Shown: positions 33,900 to 43,425, counted from the first letter of the stretch. The stretch: 64,000 nucleotides of DNA from Haloarcula rubra (GCF_019599465.1 NZ_RKLR01000014.1:1-64000); one strand, 5' to 3'. Translations and numbers: made by a program. Notes: generated by a model not told the origin, from the sequence alone.

Positions 33900-35327
33900 G
33901 TGACTGAGAGAGAGACGACCCCTTCTGACGAGCGGTTACAGACTCTGGTGAATCGCCTTCTCGAGCGAGATGCCGACGCCCACGCTGATGCCGTTGAGGC
34001 ACTTGGGGACGTGGGTGACCAGCGTGTAGTCCCACATCTCTTCGAAGTCCTCGTCATCGACGCGATAGCGAACGACTGGGCCGAGTTCGGGTTCCCCGCT
34101 GCCCTCAGAGAACGCGACCCACCGCGGTACCTCGACCTCCCTGAAGTCCGTTGGCCCGGTGTCCGCGACGCGCTGGCGGCGTTGACGGATCCGGACTTCG
34201 ACTCCGACCACGCGTGGGTCGAGTGGGAGTCGTGGTACTCCCAACAGGACATCGACCCGTTGGTAGGCTTCGAGGACTGGAAACTCAGGCTCTACCGTTC
34301 GTATCTCCCACCGGTTGGCGGACTGCTGGACTGTGGGCCACGAGATTTCGACGTGCAGGACATTCGGTGGGGGAACTGCGACCGGTCGTTCCTCGCTGCG
34401 CTGAACGCACCGGACTTCGTCCCGGGCGAGGCCGTCGACGCTACGGGGAGCGGCGGCGATCAGGACAGATATCTGGAAGCGGAAGACACGGTCTTCGGCT
34501 TCGAACTCGACGGAACCGCCTATGCCGTACCTCGGTGGGTACTCTTCCCCCACGAACTCCTGAACGCTACTCTGTCCGGCGTCCCGGTCAGTCTCACCTA
34601 CTGCACACTGTGCAACGCCCCTATCCTCTACGACCGGCGCATCGGAGAGGAGACGCTGACATTCGGAAGTTCCGGTATGTTGCTGTCGGGCAACAAGGTG
34701 ATGTACGACGAGGAGACCGAGACGCTATGGGACCAGCACAGCGGCACCCCCATCGGAGGCCATTATTTGGAACGTGATTCTGGTCTCTTCCTCGACCAGT
34801 TCGCGGTCACGCAAACCACCTGGGCCGACTGGCGGGCCGAGTACCCCGACACCCTCGCGCTAGATATCGACACCGGCTACGACTACGACTACTCTTTCTA
34901 CGACGGCAACGTCGGCTTCTTCGAACACTATTGGAACAGAGAGGAAATCGTCCAACCGGGCGTCCAGAGAGCCGACGACCGTCTCCCAGAGAAGGCCTCC
35001 GTCTACGGCATCACCGGGAGTGATCCGGATGCGGTGTGGGTCGTCTCAGTCGAGGACCTCGACGCTGACGACGTCGTGTCGGGGACCGTCGGCGGGCAGG
35101 AGGTGGTCGCGTTCCTCGACGCCACCGGCGACGTGGCCGTCTACGAATCCCCACCGACCCCCGTCGAGCGAACCGCAGACGGCCTCGTCGACGGCGAGGG
35201 GACAGAGTGGCTCGTCGAACGGAACGCCCTCCGGGCCGACGGCGCGACCAGAGACCGAATCGCCGGCCGCCACGGTCTGTGGTTCGCGTTCCGGACACAC
35301 TACGAGACCGCGCACGTCCTCGACTGA
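33900..35327 (+). CDS. DUF3179 protein with HEAT-like N-terminus
   Basis: 475 residues from GTG 33900. The N-terminal 40 residues resemble a HEAT repeat (ADAVEALGDVGDQRVVPHLFE). The main part matches DUF3179: DIRWGNCDRSFLAALNAPDF, YCTLCNAPILYDR with two Cys, a long conserved block FGSSGMLLSGNKVMYDEETETLWDQ-like (split here: FGSSGMLLSGNKVMYDEET), and late ERTADGLVDGEGTEW. No signal peptide, so cytosolic. Biochemical role of the family is unknown; the Cys pair suggests metal or redox chemistry. Divergent from the FAD/Fe-S dehydrogenase with about 100 bases between. Confidence 0.8.
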   Translation: MTERETTPSDERLQTLVNRLLERDADAHADAVEALGDVGDQRVVPHLFEVLVIDAIANDWAEFGFPAALRERDPPRYLDLPEVRWPGVRDALAALTDPDFDSDHAWVEWESWYSQQDIDPLVGFEDWKLRLYRSYLPPVGGLLDCGPRDFDVQDIRWGNCDRSFLAALNAPDFVPGEAVDATGSGGDQDRYLEAEDTVFGFELDGTAYAVPRWVLFPHELLNATLSGVPVSLTYCTLCNAPILYDRRIGEETLTFGSSGMLLSGNKVMYDEETETLWDQHSGTPIGGHYLERDSGLFLDQFAVTQTTWADWRAEYPDTLALDIDTGYDYDYSFYDGNVGFFEHYWNREEIVQPGVQRADDRLPEKASVYGITGSDPDAVWVVSVEDLDADDVVSGTVGGQEVVAFLDATGDVAVYESPPTPVERTADGLVDGEGTEWLVERNALRADGATRDRIAGRHGLWFAFRTHYETAHVLD

Positions 35328-35795
35328 GACGCATTCGTGACGCGTATCCCGCTTCCGAATGGCCATCTCACACTTTGGCGACCATAATATCGTGTATATA
35401 TTTCAAACTACGCCATCTATTTTATAGAGTTCTATTTTCAGTACAAGCAGTGCCTAAATAGTAGTATACGATATCGTAATTTGGAACTTGTCTTTATATG
35501 ACGGAATATAGGCAGATTTGGTAACAGAGGGTGGTATATGAATCCGAATAATGCCTCAATTTCGAATATGCCATCCTTCAAACCTGAATAATCCAGAAAA
35601 CTCTCTAAGGCGGGTCGAAATCACGACTACTGACTCTATCTGTGACTGAATTCGGATGTACACACCTATCCATCCACATTCTGGGTCTGATATCTGCTCG
35701 GCTAGCGAACGGTTGCCCCCACGAGGAACCAACGGCGTCGCCTGAAGGAGCTTCCAGTATCAACTGATTTGTCACGACGCCTCGTCTTCCAAACA
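35328..35795. other. AT-rich intergenic region
   Basis: 468 bases with no gene seen. It includes several TATA-like words and a perfect 12-bp palindrome TACGATATCGTA at 35467-35478. It separates the DUF3179 gene from rdfA and probably contains the rdfA promoter. Confidence 0.5.
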
Positions 35796-36413
35796 ATGGG
35801 AACTGACTCGGACGTCGGCAGGCAATCGAAGGTCGAACGGCTGCTAGACGAGTACGATTTGGAGCCGCTCGGCGCGGAACTCGAAGCGGCGTGGCTCGGC
35901 GAGGGCCAGGAGCGCCAGAGTCTTCGCTCGCTCGCCGACCGGTTCAATCGGGCGCTCCTCGTCGCCGCGATTCGTGACGCCGGGATGGACGTCGTCGACG
36001 GAGAGCCGGCCAATTTTTATCGTCTGTTGACCGACGACGACGACGTCAGCGCTGGTCAACGCGTGGAAGCACGCAACCGCCTCGAACGCGGCGGTGTCGA
36101 CGTCGCCAGTCTGGAAGACGACTTCGTCACTTATCAGGCGATTCGGCACTATCTCACGAACGTTCGCGGTGCGAGCTACCAGAACGAAAACACGGAACAG
36201 GTACAGCGAGAACGCGACAGTATCGACCGATTGCAGTCCAGGGTAGAAACCGTGGTCCGAGACACCGTCGACCGATTGCGCAACAACGAACGGCTAGCCG
36301 TCGGTGAGTATCGCGTGTTCGTCAGCGTCGAAATCCTGTGTCAGGACTGCGGTGGGCAGTTCAGCGTCGGTGACCTCCTCCGTCGCGGCGGCTGTCGCTG
36401 TGAGCAGGACTAG
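35796..36413 (+). CDS. rdfA: Rod-determining factor RdfA
   Basis: 205 residues beginning MGTDSDVGRQSKVERLLDEY. The pattern LGAELEAAWLGEGQERQSLRSLADRFN, FYRLLTDDDDVSAGQRVEARNRL, YQAIRHYLTNVRGASY and a C-terminal four-Cys part (CQDCGG ... CRC) is that of haloarchaeal RdfA, a small cytosolic protein needed for rod shape in Haloferax volcanii. It overlaps the convergent SMC-like gene by 4 bases; the same two families are neighbours in Hfx. volcanii. Confidence 0.85.
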   Translation: MGTDSDVGRQSKVERLLDEYDLEPLGAELEAAWLGEGQERQSLRSLADRFNRALLVAAIRDAGMDVVDGEPANFYRLLTDDDDVSAGQRVEARNRLERGGVDVASLEDDFVTYQAIRHYLTNVRGASYQNENTEQVQRERDSIDRLQSRVETVVRDTVDRLRNNERLAVGEYRVFVSVEILCQDCGGQFSVGDLLRRGGCRCEQD

Positions 36414-38377
36414 CCGATGTCGGTCACTCGATGGTAGTCGTCCGGGAGCGCCTCTGCATCTTCGGGGAGTAACGCGACGACGAGGTACGTCGGATACGAG
36501 GCGAAGTACTCTACGAGCGCCGCGATGCGCTCTGCGTCGATTGCCTCCAACGAGTCGAGTAACATGAACGGGACTTCCTGATGGACGTCGTGAACGAGGT
36601 AGCCGGCGAGGGCGAACACGAGTCCGGTGACCTCACGCTCGCTCTCGCTGAGGTGGGCGATCGTGTCCTCGTAGACGGTCCCGCCTTCGGAACTCCTGAC
36701 GACGTGTAGTTCGAACGTCGACCCTTCGATGACGTCTTCCGCCGCTATCTGGTCGACGGCGTCGGTGGGCTGGTCGGTCCGTTCCAGCCATATCCGTTCG
36801 AGGTTTTCGTACCCGAGGATGTCGAGCAGATCGTCCATCCGCTCGTTGAACTGCTCAGTCGCCTCACTCTCTATCTGGTCGATTCGGGTCCGCAAGTCGA
36901 TGAGTTCGGCGACGGTATCCTGTCGCTGCGAGACCAACGATTCCTCACGCCTGATTTCGGCCTCTATCTCTTCTATTTCCTCGTTCAACTCGTCGAGTTC
37001 CGATTCGAGGCGGTCGAGCTCGAACTCCAGTTCGTTGGCCTCGGTATGTAGGTCGAGTACTTCGTCGAACTCCTCGGAACGTAACGATGACACGCGGTCT
37101 TCGAGTTCGGCGACTCGGTTGGATAGATTGTCACGACGCTCCCGAAGGTCGGTGACCGTCGACTGTCGCCGTTCGATTTCGGCGTCGATGTCCGATATCG
37201 TCTCGTTCAGGTTCGCGCGTCGTTCGACCGCCGACTCGATGTCGTCACGTTCCTCTCTCAGTTCACCGAGGTCCGCCTCGATATCGTCTATTTCGGAGAG
37301 GGTCTCCTCGCGGTGGTTACGCATCGTCTCGAGCGTCGACTCGATTCGTTCGCGCTTCACCCGCGACCCGCAGGTCCAACAGGTCGTCTTCGACCCGCGG
37401 TAGAGTTGGTCTGTAATGTCGCCAACGGTCTCCGGTTTCGCGGCTATCGCCTCCGTGATCTGTGTGTGTTCACCTGCGAGCAACTCCTCGTTGAACCTGA
37501 TGACGTTTTGCAATCTGGTCGTGTACTCGGAGAGGTCGCGTTTGCGCTCGCGAAGCGCGGTAAGTTCGGCTTTCGTCTCTTCGAGCCGTTCTTCCGGCGC
37601 GTCCGTCAGACTACTTCGCTCCGCTGCGAGGCTCCCTCGCTCGTCGCGTAAGGCGCTGATACTCTCCTGTTCGGTCTGTATCTCTTCCCGGACGTGTCTG
37701 AGTTCGGACCGTGTCGCCTGTAGTTCGTCGAGTGCCGTCTCCAGTTCGTTCTTGTTTTGACGAGTTATTTCGGGGTCCAGCGTCCGGTCGTCGATGTCGG
37801 CCTCGACCGACTGAAGTTCGTCCCGAACGTCATCGATTTCCGCCCTGAGTGTCGACCGCCGCTGTTCGAGGTCGGGGAGGTCTTGCTTCAGCGACGCCAC
37901 CTCGTCGAGTTCGTCGTCGATAGCCGCCTTACGCTGTTCGGCATTCCGAATCTCCCGGCGCAGTTCCGCGAGGTCGACCGGTCGCATGAGTATCTCACGT
38001 AAGTCGTCGTCACGTACGACTGCTTGGCGCGCATCGTTGTCCTCGAGGAGGAACGCGAAGAGGTTCGCGAGCGTCGAGTCCGAGAGTACTCCGGAACCGG
38101 ACCCCACGACGCCGCTCTCCGTTTTGGTAACCGTCCGCGCGTACCTCTCGCCGCCCAGCGACAGTTCGACGCGACCGCGGTCCGCGCTCCCTTTGACGGT
38201 CGTCCAGTCGCTCCCGTGGGCAGCCATTATCGCCTGCAGGAACGAGGTTCGGTTCGTCGCGTTCCGGCCCGCCAGTATCGTCACCCCCGGTGATATCTCG
38301 ACTGTCGCCGATTCGATACCACCGATGTGCTCGACGTCGAACCGTGCGGGGTCACCGGTGGTCTCGGTCGATTTCAT
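36410..38377 (-). CDS. Archaea-specific SMC-related protein (Sph)
   Basis: 655 residues from MKSTETTGDPARFDVEH. ABC-type head halves flank a long antiparallel coiled coil with a CxxC zinc-hook-like apex (SKTTCWTCGSRVKRERIE), the layout of Rad50/SMC-like proteins. The Walker A region reads AGRNATNRTSFLQAIMAA, without the usual GKS/T lysine, and the Walker B region reads FMLLDSLEAID. A signature-like ALSESEREVTG motif (HLSESEREVTGLVF) is present. In Hfx. volcanii a member (Sph3) acts with RdfA in cell shape. The start at 38377 avoids a basic non-conserved extension. Confidence 0.85.
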   Translation of the reverse strand: MKSTETTGDPARFDVEHIGGIESATVEISPGVTILAGRNATNRTSFLQAIMAAHGSDWTTVKGSADRGRVELSLGGERYARTVTKTESGVVGSGSGVLSDSTLANLFAFLLEDNDARQAVVRDDDLREILMRPVDLAELRREIRNAEQRKAAIDDELDEVASLKQDLPDLEQRRSTLRAEIDDVRDELQSVEADIDDRTLDPEITRQNKNELETALDELQATRSELRHVREEIQTEQESISALRDERGSLAAERSSLTDAPEERLEETKAELTALRERKRDLSEYTTRLQNVIRFNEELLAGEHTQITEAIAAKPETVGDITDQLYRGSKTTCWTCGSRVKRERIESTLETMRNHREETLSEIDDIEADLGELREERDDIESAVERRANLNETISDIDAEIERRQSTVTDLRERRDNLSNRVAELEDRVSSLRSEEFDEVLDLHTEANELEFELDRLESELDELNEEIEEIEAEIRREESLVSQRQDTVAELIDLRTRIDQIESEATEQFNERMDDLLDILGYENLERIWLERTDQPTDAVDQIAAEDVIEGSTFELHVVRSSEGGTVYEDTIAHLSESEREVTGLVFALAGYLVHDVHQEVPFMLLDSLEAIDAERIAALVEYFASYPTYLVVALLPEDAEALPDDYHRVTDIG

Positions 38378-38621
38378 GCGCGTACGTGGGCGAGTGAGAC
38401 GGTTAAAGACCCGGGGCGCGCGGCGAGCGAGGTCCGACCGACGGACCGTCGCTTCAGACAAAGACTAACACCCATATGTGTGTTATTTTGCACTCCCCAC
38501 ATCTTCCGAACCAGTCATAATCGGTCACTGGAACTATTGTGTCGGTCAGACACTCTCACAAACAATCACTAACGCGAATATTTATGTACAACTATTGACG
38601 ACGCCTGCGATGTAGTTCGCA
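38378..38621 (+). promoter_or_regulatory. Promoter region of the PTS operon
   Basis: A TATA box GCGAATATTTATG at 38574-38586 lies about 40 bases before the ptfC start. Upstream, CCAGTCA (38511-38517) and TCACTGG (38525-38531) form an imperfect inverted repeat that could be a regulator site. In other haloarchaea this operon is induced by fructose. Confidence 0.5.
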
Positions 38622-39761
38622 ATGTCCGATAGCAACCAAATCGAAAGCGCGCTCCGCGCTCACGTGACCTCCGTCAAGGAGGACTTGATGACCGGCGTGT
38701 CGTTCATGATTCCCTTCGTCACCATCGGAGGCATCTTCCTCGCCGTCGCCTACGCGGTCGGTGACACACAGGCCGTCTTCGAGAACACCGGCTCCGCCGG
38801 ATGGTTCCTCGCCCAGATCGGCGTCGCAGGCCTGACCATCATGGTGCCCATCCTGGGGGCGTACATCGCGTACGCTATCGCCGACCGCCCCGGGCTGGCG
38901 CCCGGGTTCCTGCTGGCGTACATCCTCCAGCAGGGGACGGTCATCGAACAAGCGGCCGGCGTCATCGGCCTCTCGGGCGGCGGTGCGGGGGCCGGCTACC
39001 TCGGTGCCATCGTCGCTGGTCTGCTGGCCGGGTACGTCGCACGGTGGTTCAAACAGCTCGACGTACCGGGATTCATTCAGCCGATGATGCCAGTGTTGGT
39101 CATTCCGGTCGCGACGATGGCCGTCCTCACACCCATCATGCTCTTCGTGCTGGGCGTACCCGTCGCCCTCGCGAATCAGGGCCTCACCGGGTTCTTAGAG
39201 TCGATGCAGGGCGGGCAGGCCGTCGTCGTCGGTCTCATCCTCGGTGGGATGATGGCGTTCGACATGGGCGGCCCCGTCAACAAGGTGGCCTACGTCTTCT
39301 CTACGGGCCTCATCACCGAAGGTATCTACGCGCCGATGGCCGCCGTGATGATCGGCGGGATGGTGCCACCTATCGGGTTGGCCGTCTCCAACTTCATCGC
39401 CCCGCACAAGTACGCGGCCGAGATGTACGAGAACGCCAAGAGCGGCGTCGTGTTGGGTTCGTCGTTCATCACCGAGGGCGCGATTCCCTACGCGGCGGCC
39501 GACCCGCTCCGCGTCATCCCCTCGGTCGTCGCCGGGAGTGCGGTCGGCGGCGCCGCGTCGATGGCGATGGGCGTGACGATGCCCGCCCCGCACGGCGGCA
39601 TCTTCGTCGTGTTGCTGTCGAACAAGCCCCTGATGTTCCTCGGGTGCATCCTGCTTGGCTCGCTGGTCACCGCGACCATCGCCACGCTCGTCAAACCCGA
39701 CTTCGAGGACCGAATCGAGGCCGAACAGGAAGCGGCGAACGCGACGCCGAGCGACGACTGA
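38622..39761 (+). CDS. ptfC: PTS fructose-type EIIC membrane permease
   Basis: 379 residues, about ten membrane helices. GVSFMIPFVTIGGIFLA, GGMMAFDMGGPVNKVAY and SSFITEGAIPYAAADPLRV are hallmarks of fructose EIIC, the last carrying the substrate-binding GxxE region. It carries fructose in while the sugar is phosphorylated. In many bacteria EIIC is fused to EIIA/EIIB; here each is separate, as in Haloferax volcanii. First gene of the five-gene operon. Confidence 0.95.
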   Translation: MSDSNQIESALRAHVTSVKEDLMTGVSFMIPFVTIGGIFLAVAYAVGDTQAVFENTGSAGWFLAQIGVAGLTIMVPILGAYIAYAIADRPGLAPGFLLAYILQQGTVIEQAAGVIGLSGGGAGAGYLGAIVAGLLAGYVARWFKQLDVPGFIQPMMPVLVIPVATMAVLTPIMLFVLGVPVALANQGLTGFLESMQGGQAVVVGLILGGMMAFDMGGPVNKVAYVFSTGLITEGIYAPMAAVMIGGMVPPIGLAVSNFIAPHKYAAEMYENAKSGVVLGSSFITEGAIPYAAADPLRVIPSVVAGSAVGGAASMAMGVTMPAPHGGIFVVLLSNKPLMFLGCILLGSLVTATIATLVKPDFEDRIEAEQEAANATPSDD

Positions 39762-39811
39762 GAACGTACGAACGGTAGCGCGCGGATAGCTGACCCCCCA
39801 CGAGAGACACA

Positions 39812-40288
39812 ATGACAGACGCAATTCAACAGGACGACATCGACGAACTGCTCCCGGCGAGCCACGTCTCGCTGGCCGAACCACCTGCGCAGAAGGAAGC
39901 CTGTATCGAACACCTGCTAGACCTGCTGGTTGACGCCGGCCGTGTCGAGGACCGACAGACGGCCCTCGATGCCCTGCTGGCCCGCGAGGAACAGACGACC
40001 ACCGGCGTCGGCATGGGTATCGGTATCCCGCACGCGAAGACAGACGCCGTCTCGCGACCCTCGCTGGCGTTCACCCGCTCTGAGGAGGGCGTAGACTTCG
40101 GCTCGATGGACGGTGAGCCCGCGACGCTCGTCTTCCTCATCCTCGTCCCGGAGGAAGGCGGCGAGGACCACCTCAGCATCCTCAGTTCGCTCTCGCGCTC
40201 TCTGATGCACGACGACGTGCGCGAGCGACTCCACGAGGCCGACGACGAGGCCGCAGTACGAGACACGCTCCGGGAGGCACTCGCATGA
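39812..40288 (+). CDS. ptfA: PTS fructose-type EIIA
   Basis: 158 residues of the mannitol/fructose EIIA fold. The phospho-His is in GIGIPHAKTDAV near residue 72. It takes phosphate from HPr and gives it to EIIB (ptfB). Starts 50 bases after ptfC; its stop overlaps the HPr start by 4 bases, so translation is coupled. Confidence 0.95.
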   Translation: MTDAIQQDDIDELLPASHVSLAEPPAQKEACIEHLLDLLVDAGRVEDRQTALDALLAREEQTTTGVGMGIGIPHAKTDAVSRPSLAFTRSEEGVDFGSMDGEPATLVFLILVPEEGGEDHLSILSSLSRSLMHDDVRERLHEADDEAAVRDTLREALA

Positions 40289-40563
40289 GTGTCGAACGCA
40301 CCGTCACCATCGTTCCCGAGGCGGGACTCCACGCCCGTCCGGCGGCGGCGTTCGTCGAGGCCGTCAACGACTACGAGGCGGAGGTAACTGCTGGGCAACC
40401 GGGCGACGACCTCGTGCAGGCGGGGAGTATGATTGCCGTCACCAGTCTCGGCGTCGGCGAGGGTGACGAACTCCGCCTCGTCGCCGACGGTCCCGACGCG
40501 GAGGCCGTGCTCGACGAACTCGAAGACATACTGACCACACCCGAGGAGGAGTTGAGCGCCTGA
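40285..40563 (+). CDS. ptsH: PTS phosphocarrier HPr
   Basis: 92 residues. EAGLHARPAAAFVEA has the phospho-His (His16) and the following Arg. The site of the regulatory serine reads QAGSMIAVTSLGV; a Ser is present but no HPr kinase is known in haloarchaea, so regulatory phosphorylation is not assumed. Coupled by overlap to ptfA and followed by ptsI after 2 bases. Confidence 0.95.
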   Translation: MSVERTVTIVPEAGLHARPAAAFVEAVNDYEAEVTAGQPGDDLVQAGSMIAVTSLGVGEGDELRLVADGPDAEAVLDELEDILTTPEEELSA

Positions 40564-40565
40564 CG

Positions 40566-42254
40566 ATGGCAGACCGAACCTTCCACGGAACCGGGGCCAC
40601 ACCGCGCTCCGGCCTCGGTACAGTCGTCTGGTACGACCCAGAAGTCACGCTTCCCGACCCCGAGGACGTGACCGTCGACGGCGACACCGAGAGCGAGCAG
40701 TTCGCGGCCGCCGTCGAGACGGCCCGCGCCGAACTCGAAGCCGAACGCGCGGCGACCGCCGACCGCGTCGGCGAGGACGAGGCCGCCGTCTTCGACGCGC
40801 ACATCCAGTTCCTCGAAGACCCGACGATAGAGGACGCCGTCGAGACGGGCATCGCTGACGGCCTGCCCGCCGCGAACGCCGTCGACGACGCCTTCGGCGA
40901 ACACATCGAGCAGTTCGAGGGCATGGACGGCCGGATGGCCGAGCGGGCGGACGACCTCCGGGACGTCCGTGACCGACTGCTCCGTGTGTTGACCGACGGC
41001 GAGCGGGTCAACCTCGGACAGGTCCCCGAGGGCAGTGTCGTCCTCGCCGAACGACTGACGCCCAGCGACACGGCGCAACTAGACCCCGACACTGTCGCCG
41101 GATTCGCGACCGTGACCGGTGGCCGGACCTCCCACGCGGCCATCTTCGCCGGGTCGCTGGCACTGCCGGCCGTCGTCGGCGTCGGTGATGCACTCGACGA
41201 CGTCGCGGAGGGGACCGAAGTCGTCGTCGACGGTGACGACGGCACGTTACTGGTGGGCCCCGACGAGGACGAGCGCGAGGCTGCCGCCGCGGATACCGGT
41301 GTTGCAGTCGTCGACGAAGCCGTCGAGACGACCGACGGGCACCACGTGGAAGTCGCGGCGAACGTCGGTCGACCCGAGGAGTTGTCGGCCGCTGCCGACC
41401 GCGGGGCAGACGGCGTCGGCCTGTTCCGAACCGAGTTCCTCTTCCTCGACAGAGAGTCGCCCCCATCGGAAGACGAGCAGTACGAGGCCGTCTGCGAGGC
41501 GCTGGACACGTTCTCTGACGGCCGCGTCGTCGTACGGACTCTCGACATCGGCGGCGACAAGCGCATCCCCTACCTCGACCTCCCGGAGGAGGAGAACCCC
41601 TTCCTCGGCGAACGGGGCATCCGTCGCTCGCTGGACCCGGACTCGGACCTGTTTGCGACCCAACTCCGGGCGCTCATGCGGGCGGCGGCCGACGGCGCTG
41701 GCGAACTGAACGTCATGTTCCCGCTCGTCGCCACCGTCGAGGAGTTGGAGGCGGCGCTCGACGCCGTCGACTCGGCGGCCGCTGATCTCGACGACAGAGG
41801 CGTCGCCTACGAGACACCGTCGCTGGGCGTGATGATAGAGACGCCAAGCGCCGTGTTCGTGGCCGACGAACTCGCGGCGCGGGTCGACTTCCTCTCTATC
41901 GGGACGAACGACCTCACGCAGTACGTGATGGCGGCCGACCGGGAGAACGAACGGGTCGGGGACTTGCACGACCCCGTCCACCCGGGCGTCCTGCGGGCGA
42001 TTCGCCACACGGTCGAACGGGCACACGCCGAGGACGCGTGGGTCGGGATGTGTGGTGAGATGGCCGGCGACCCCGATCTGACGGAACTGCTGGTCGGCCT
42101 CGGTCTCGACGAACTCAGCATGAGCGCCGTCACTACCCCGGAAGTGAAGACTGAGGTCAGCCAGACCGAGTACAGTACCGCGAGCGAGCGCGCCGACCGC
42201 GCTCGCCACGCCGCAACACGCAGTGCAGCGCAGTCAACTATCCGAGACACATGA
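40566..42254 (+). CDS. ptsI: PTS enzyme I (phosphoenolpyruvate-protein phosphotransferase)
   Basis: 562 residues, full length. The phospho-His lies in VTGGRTSHAAIFAG; the PEP-binding domain shows LFRTEFLFLDR, TLDIGGDKRIPYL, and FLSIGTNDLTQYVMAADREN; the C-terminal Cys is in WVGMCGEMAGD. It phosphorylates HPr from PEP. Its TGA overlaps the ptfB ATG (ATGA). Confidence 0.95.
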   Translation: MADRTFHGTGATPRSGLGTVVWYDPEVTLPDPEDVTVDGDTESEQFAAAVETARAELEAERAATADRVGEDEAAVFDAHIQFLEDPTIEDAVETGIADGLPAANAVDDAFGEHIEQFEGMDGRMAERADDLRDVRDRLLRVLTDGERVNLGQVPEGSVVLAERLTPSDTAQLDPDTVAGFATVTGGRTSHAAIFAGSLALPAVVGVGDALDDVAEGTEVVVDGDDGTLLVGPDEDEREAAAADTGVAVVDEAVETTDGHHVEVAANVGRPEELSAAADRGADGVGLFRTEFLFLDRESPPSEDEQYEAVCEALDTFSDGRVVVRTLDIGGDKRIPYLDLPEEENPFLGERGIRRSLDPDSDLFATQLRALMRAAADGAGELNVMFPLVATVEELEAALDAVDSAAADLDDRGVAYETPSLGVMIETPSAVFVADELAARVDFLSIGTNDLTQYVMAADRENERVGDLHDPVHPGVLRAIRHTVERAHAEDAWVGMCGEMAGDPDLTELLVGLGLDELSMSAVTTPEVKTEVSQTEYSTASERADRARHAATRSAAQSTIRDT

Positions 42255-42697
42255 AATTCGTCGCAGTAACCGCTTGTCCGACAGGCATCGCACACAGCCA
42301 GATGGCCGCAGAGAACTTAGAACAGACCGCTGCCGAGCAGGGCCACGATATCGACGTCGAGATACAGGGCGCGATGGGCGCGGAAAACGAACTCTCCGCG
42401 GCCGACATCGAGGCGGCCGACGCCGCAATCATCGCGGCCGACACGTCCGTCAGTCGTGACCGGTTCGAGGACGCGGACGTCCCCGTCGTCAAGGGGACGG
42501 TCAAGGACGCCGTCAACGACGTCGAAGGCCTGCTAGCCGAGGCAGTCGAGACCGCCGGCGGTGACGCCGAGGTCGACACGTCCGAGACGAGCAAGGCTGA
42601 CGACACCACCGCGGCCGATGACAGCGAGTCACAGCGTCGCCGCGGTGGCGACCGTTCGAAGAGCCTCGCTAACCGACTGAAGCGACTGTTCACGTAG
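42251..42697 (+). CDS. ptfB: PTS fructose-type EIIB
   Basis: 148 residues. The phospho-Cys is in VAVTACPTGIAHSQMAAENL, typical of fructose EIIB. The domain itself takes about 95 residues; a long acidic/Arg-Gly-rich tail (after ETAGGDAEVDTSE) follows, absent from bacterial homologues. Last gene of the operon; the following 180 bases carry no gene. A fructose-bisphosphate aldolase gene, common next to this operon in Haloferax, is not found here. Confidence 0.93.
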   Translation: MKFVAVTACPTGIAHSQMAAENLEQTAAEQGHDIDVEIQGAMGAENELSAADIEAADAAIIAADTSVSRDRFEDADVPVVKGTVKDAVNDVEGLLAEAVETAGGDAEVDTSETSKADDTTAADDSESQRRRGGDRSKSLANRLKRLFT

Positions 42698-42880
42698 TCC
42701 TCCAACCCGAATGCGGCCAACGCGAGGGCACACAGCCGTGGGCCTACCTCTGCCGAACGGACAGACGGTCCAGAAACGGCCTCAGGCGGCCGCTGTAGCC
42801 ACTCTCAGCCCCTTATAGACGTGCTGGCTCGCGACCCACACACCGAGGTCGGTGGTATTCGATGCCGACCCGGAGACAGC

Positions 42881-43240
42881 CTATTGGTTGAGGACTGGTG
42901 CTTTCAGCTCCGCGACTTCGGAGAGAATCTGTTCGACCGCCGCGTCGTCGACGCCGTTGGCTCGTAACGCCGACTCAAGATGTTCGGCCACCGCCCGGAA
43001 ATCACGCTCGTCGAGGTCCAGATGAGCGTGTGCGTCCCGCATATCGTCGCCGGTGTACTCGACCGGGCCGCCAGTAACCGAACTGATGAACTGGATCTGG
43101 TGGGCACGTAGCTCCGCCATGTCTTGGTCCTCGAAGTATTCGACGAGCCGTTCGTCGTCGAGTACTGCGTCGTAGAAGTCCGAAACGACCGCTTCGACCG
43201 CTTCGCGGCCGCCTATCTCGTCGTATATTGTTCCATCCAT
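42881..43240 (-). CDS. Truncated hemoglobin, group I
   Basis: 119 residues from MDGTIYDEIGGREAVEAVV. The N-terminal YDEIGG and FYDAVLDD pattern, GGPVEYTGDDM and the proximal His in MRDAHAHLDL fit group I truncated hemoglobins, which bind O2 or NO with heme. The start is chosen because the upstream in-frame extension (MGGVDTKQTN) is not conserved in character. Monocistronic, minus strand, between the PTS operon and a regulator. Confidence 0.85.
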   Translation of the reverse strand: MDGTIYDEIGGREAVEAVVSDFYDAVLDDERLVEYFEDQDMAELRAHQIQFISSVTGGPVEYTGDDMRDAHAHLDLDERDFRAVAEHLESALRANGVDDAAVEQILSEVAELKAPVLNQ

Positions 43241-43425
43241 TGTCGCGGTGAGGACTTCCGCGAGGAGCGGAAAAAAGCCAGTTCCGAACACGTTCGTTTG
43301 CTTTGTGTCAACGCCTCCCATTACAGCCAGTGGGTCACGGTGAGTCTAACGGGCCCTAGCTCAACCCTCAGAATCCTCTCTCGCATCTCGGTAGGCGGTC
43401 GCTCATCTCAGTGGAGCACCCACAG

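Noticed and set aside
33892-35478. ACGATATCGT palindromes on both sides of the DUF3179 gene
   Set aside because: The same word occurs inside coding DNA (near 23757) where it encodes Tyr-Asp-Ile-Val, so its presence at both ends is likely chance.
36729-37403. Ser-rich plus-strand frame opposite the SMC-like gene
   Set aside because: Low-complexity Ser/Arg text is the usual antisense image of a coiled coil rich in Glu and Arg.
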